The notes beneath the pieces were generated by a model. That model had not been told where the DNA came from, made no database searches, and worked only from the letters and a program-made list of their open reading frames with translations. A stretch of 5,640 nucleotides of DNA, taken from positions 1 to 5,640 of the forward strand of contig CAZVCJ010000237.1 of NCBI GenBank assembly GCA_964625745.1. Direction: 5' to 3'. A program made the position numbers and the translations under genes. This DNA comes from CAZVCJ01 sp964625745. GTDB lineage: Bacteria > Chloroflexota > Anaerolineae > VGOG01. This document shows, in pieces, positions 5,600-5,640 of this stretch; the stretch's first letter is position 1; every line of letters begins with the position of its first letter.

Positions 5600-5640
5600 T
5601 TGGCCATTTCACCCTGCATTTCCAATGCCAGCCTCAACCG
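5515..5640 (-). CDS. 3' end of an unidentified gene (partial, possibly the front of a frameshifted toroid gene)
   Basis: A frame open from the window edge encodes 41 residues, beginning RLRLALEMQGEMANCYLL and ending PLPRSPS before TGA at 5517-5515. Its codons look plausibly coding in the first two thirds, with many G or C third positions, and its stop overlaps the ATG of the downstream frame as TGATG, a common operon junction. I do not recognise a family from so short a piece. It overlaps the upstream part of the toroid frame (5515-5599), so either the two genes overlap, or the toroid gene starts at 5515, or the two frames are one gene joined by a frameshift. Confidence 0.35.
   Translation of the reverse strand, partial: RLRLALEMQGEMANCYLLILEVSATNEAPRVTLTPLPRSPS

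Noticed and set aside
1..5640. CRISPR arrays, tRNA or rRNA genes, insertion sequences
   Set aside because: I saw no regularly spaced direct repeats, no tRNA-like cloverleaf or rRNA signature, and no transposase or terminal inverted repeats; genes fill nearly all of the window.

Overview
The window is GC-rich apart from its first ~76 bases. Every gene I can support is on the minus strand, so transcription runs from high to low coordinates. Short or overlapping gene junctions, varied start codons (ATG, TTG) and clear Shine-Dalgarno sites point to a bacterium. The mix of squalene-cyclase-like toroid proteins, a PhzF protein and an extended SDR would suit an environmental high-GC lineage such as Chloroflexota, but that assignment is inference and nothing here is diagnostic.

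In transcription order the genes are: the 3' end of an unidentified reading frame (5640-5515); a short alpha/alpha-toroid (prenyltransferase/squalene-cyclase-repeat) protein (5599-5114, start uncertain); a nucleoside-phosphorylase-fold protein with eroded active-site motifs (5096-4296); a class I SAM methyltransferase (4267-3560); a flavin-reductase-like FMN-binding protein with a TTG start (3563-2997); a PhzF-family isomerase/epimerase (2981-2058); a second toroid protein (2048-1242); an 89-residue protein with a Cys/His cluster (1224-955); and an NAD-dependent epimerase/dehydratase (952-77). The last 76 bases are AT-rich and hold no gene; they contain a weak promoter-like motif firing out of the window.

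Junctions are 28 bases or less throughout, and several overlap, so this is almost certainly the distal part of one operon whose promoter lies beyond position 5640. The gene set (SDR, methyltransferase, FMN protein, PhzF isomerase, phosphorylase-fold protein and two toroid proteins) looks like a small-molecule modification or salvage pathway. I do not recognise it as a described one, and the substrate cannot be read from the sequence. The best-supported oddities are the phosphorylase-like protein that lacks the usual phosphate-binding residues, the paired toroid proteins without recognisable cyclase or prenyltransferase catalytic motifs, and a reading-frame switch at the upstream edge.
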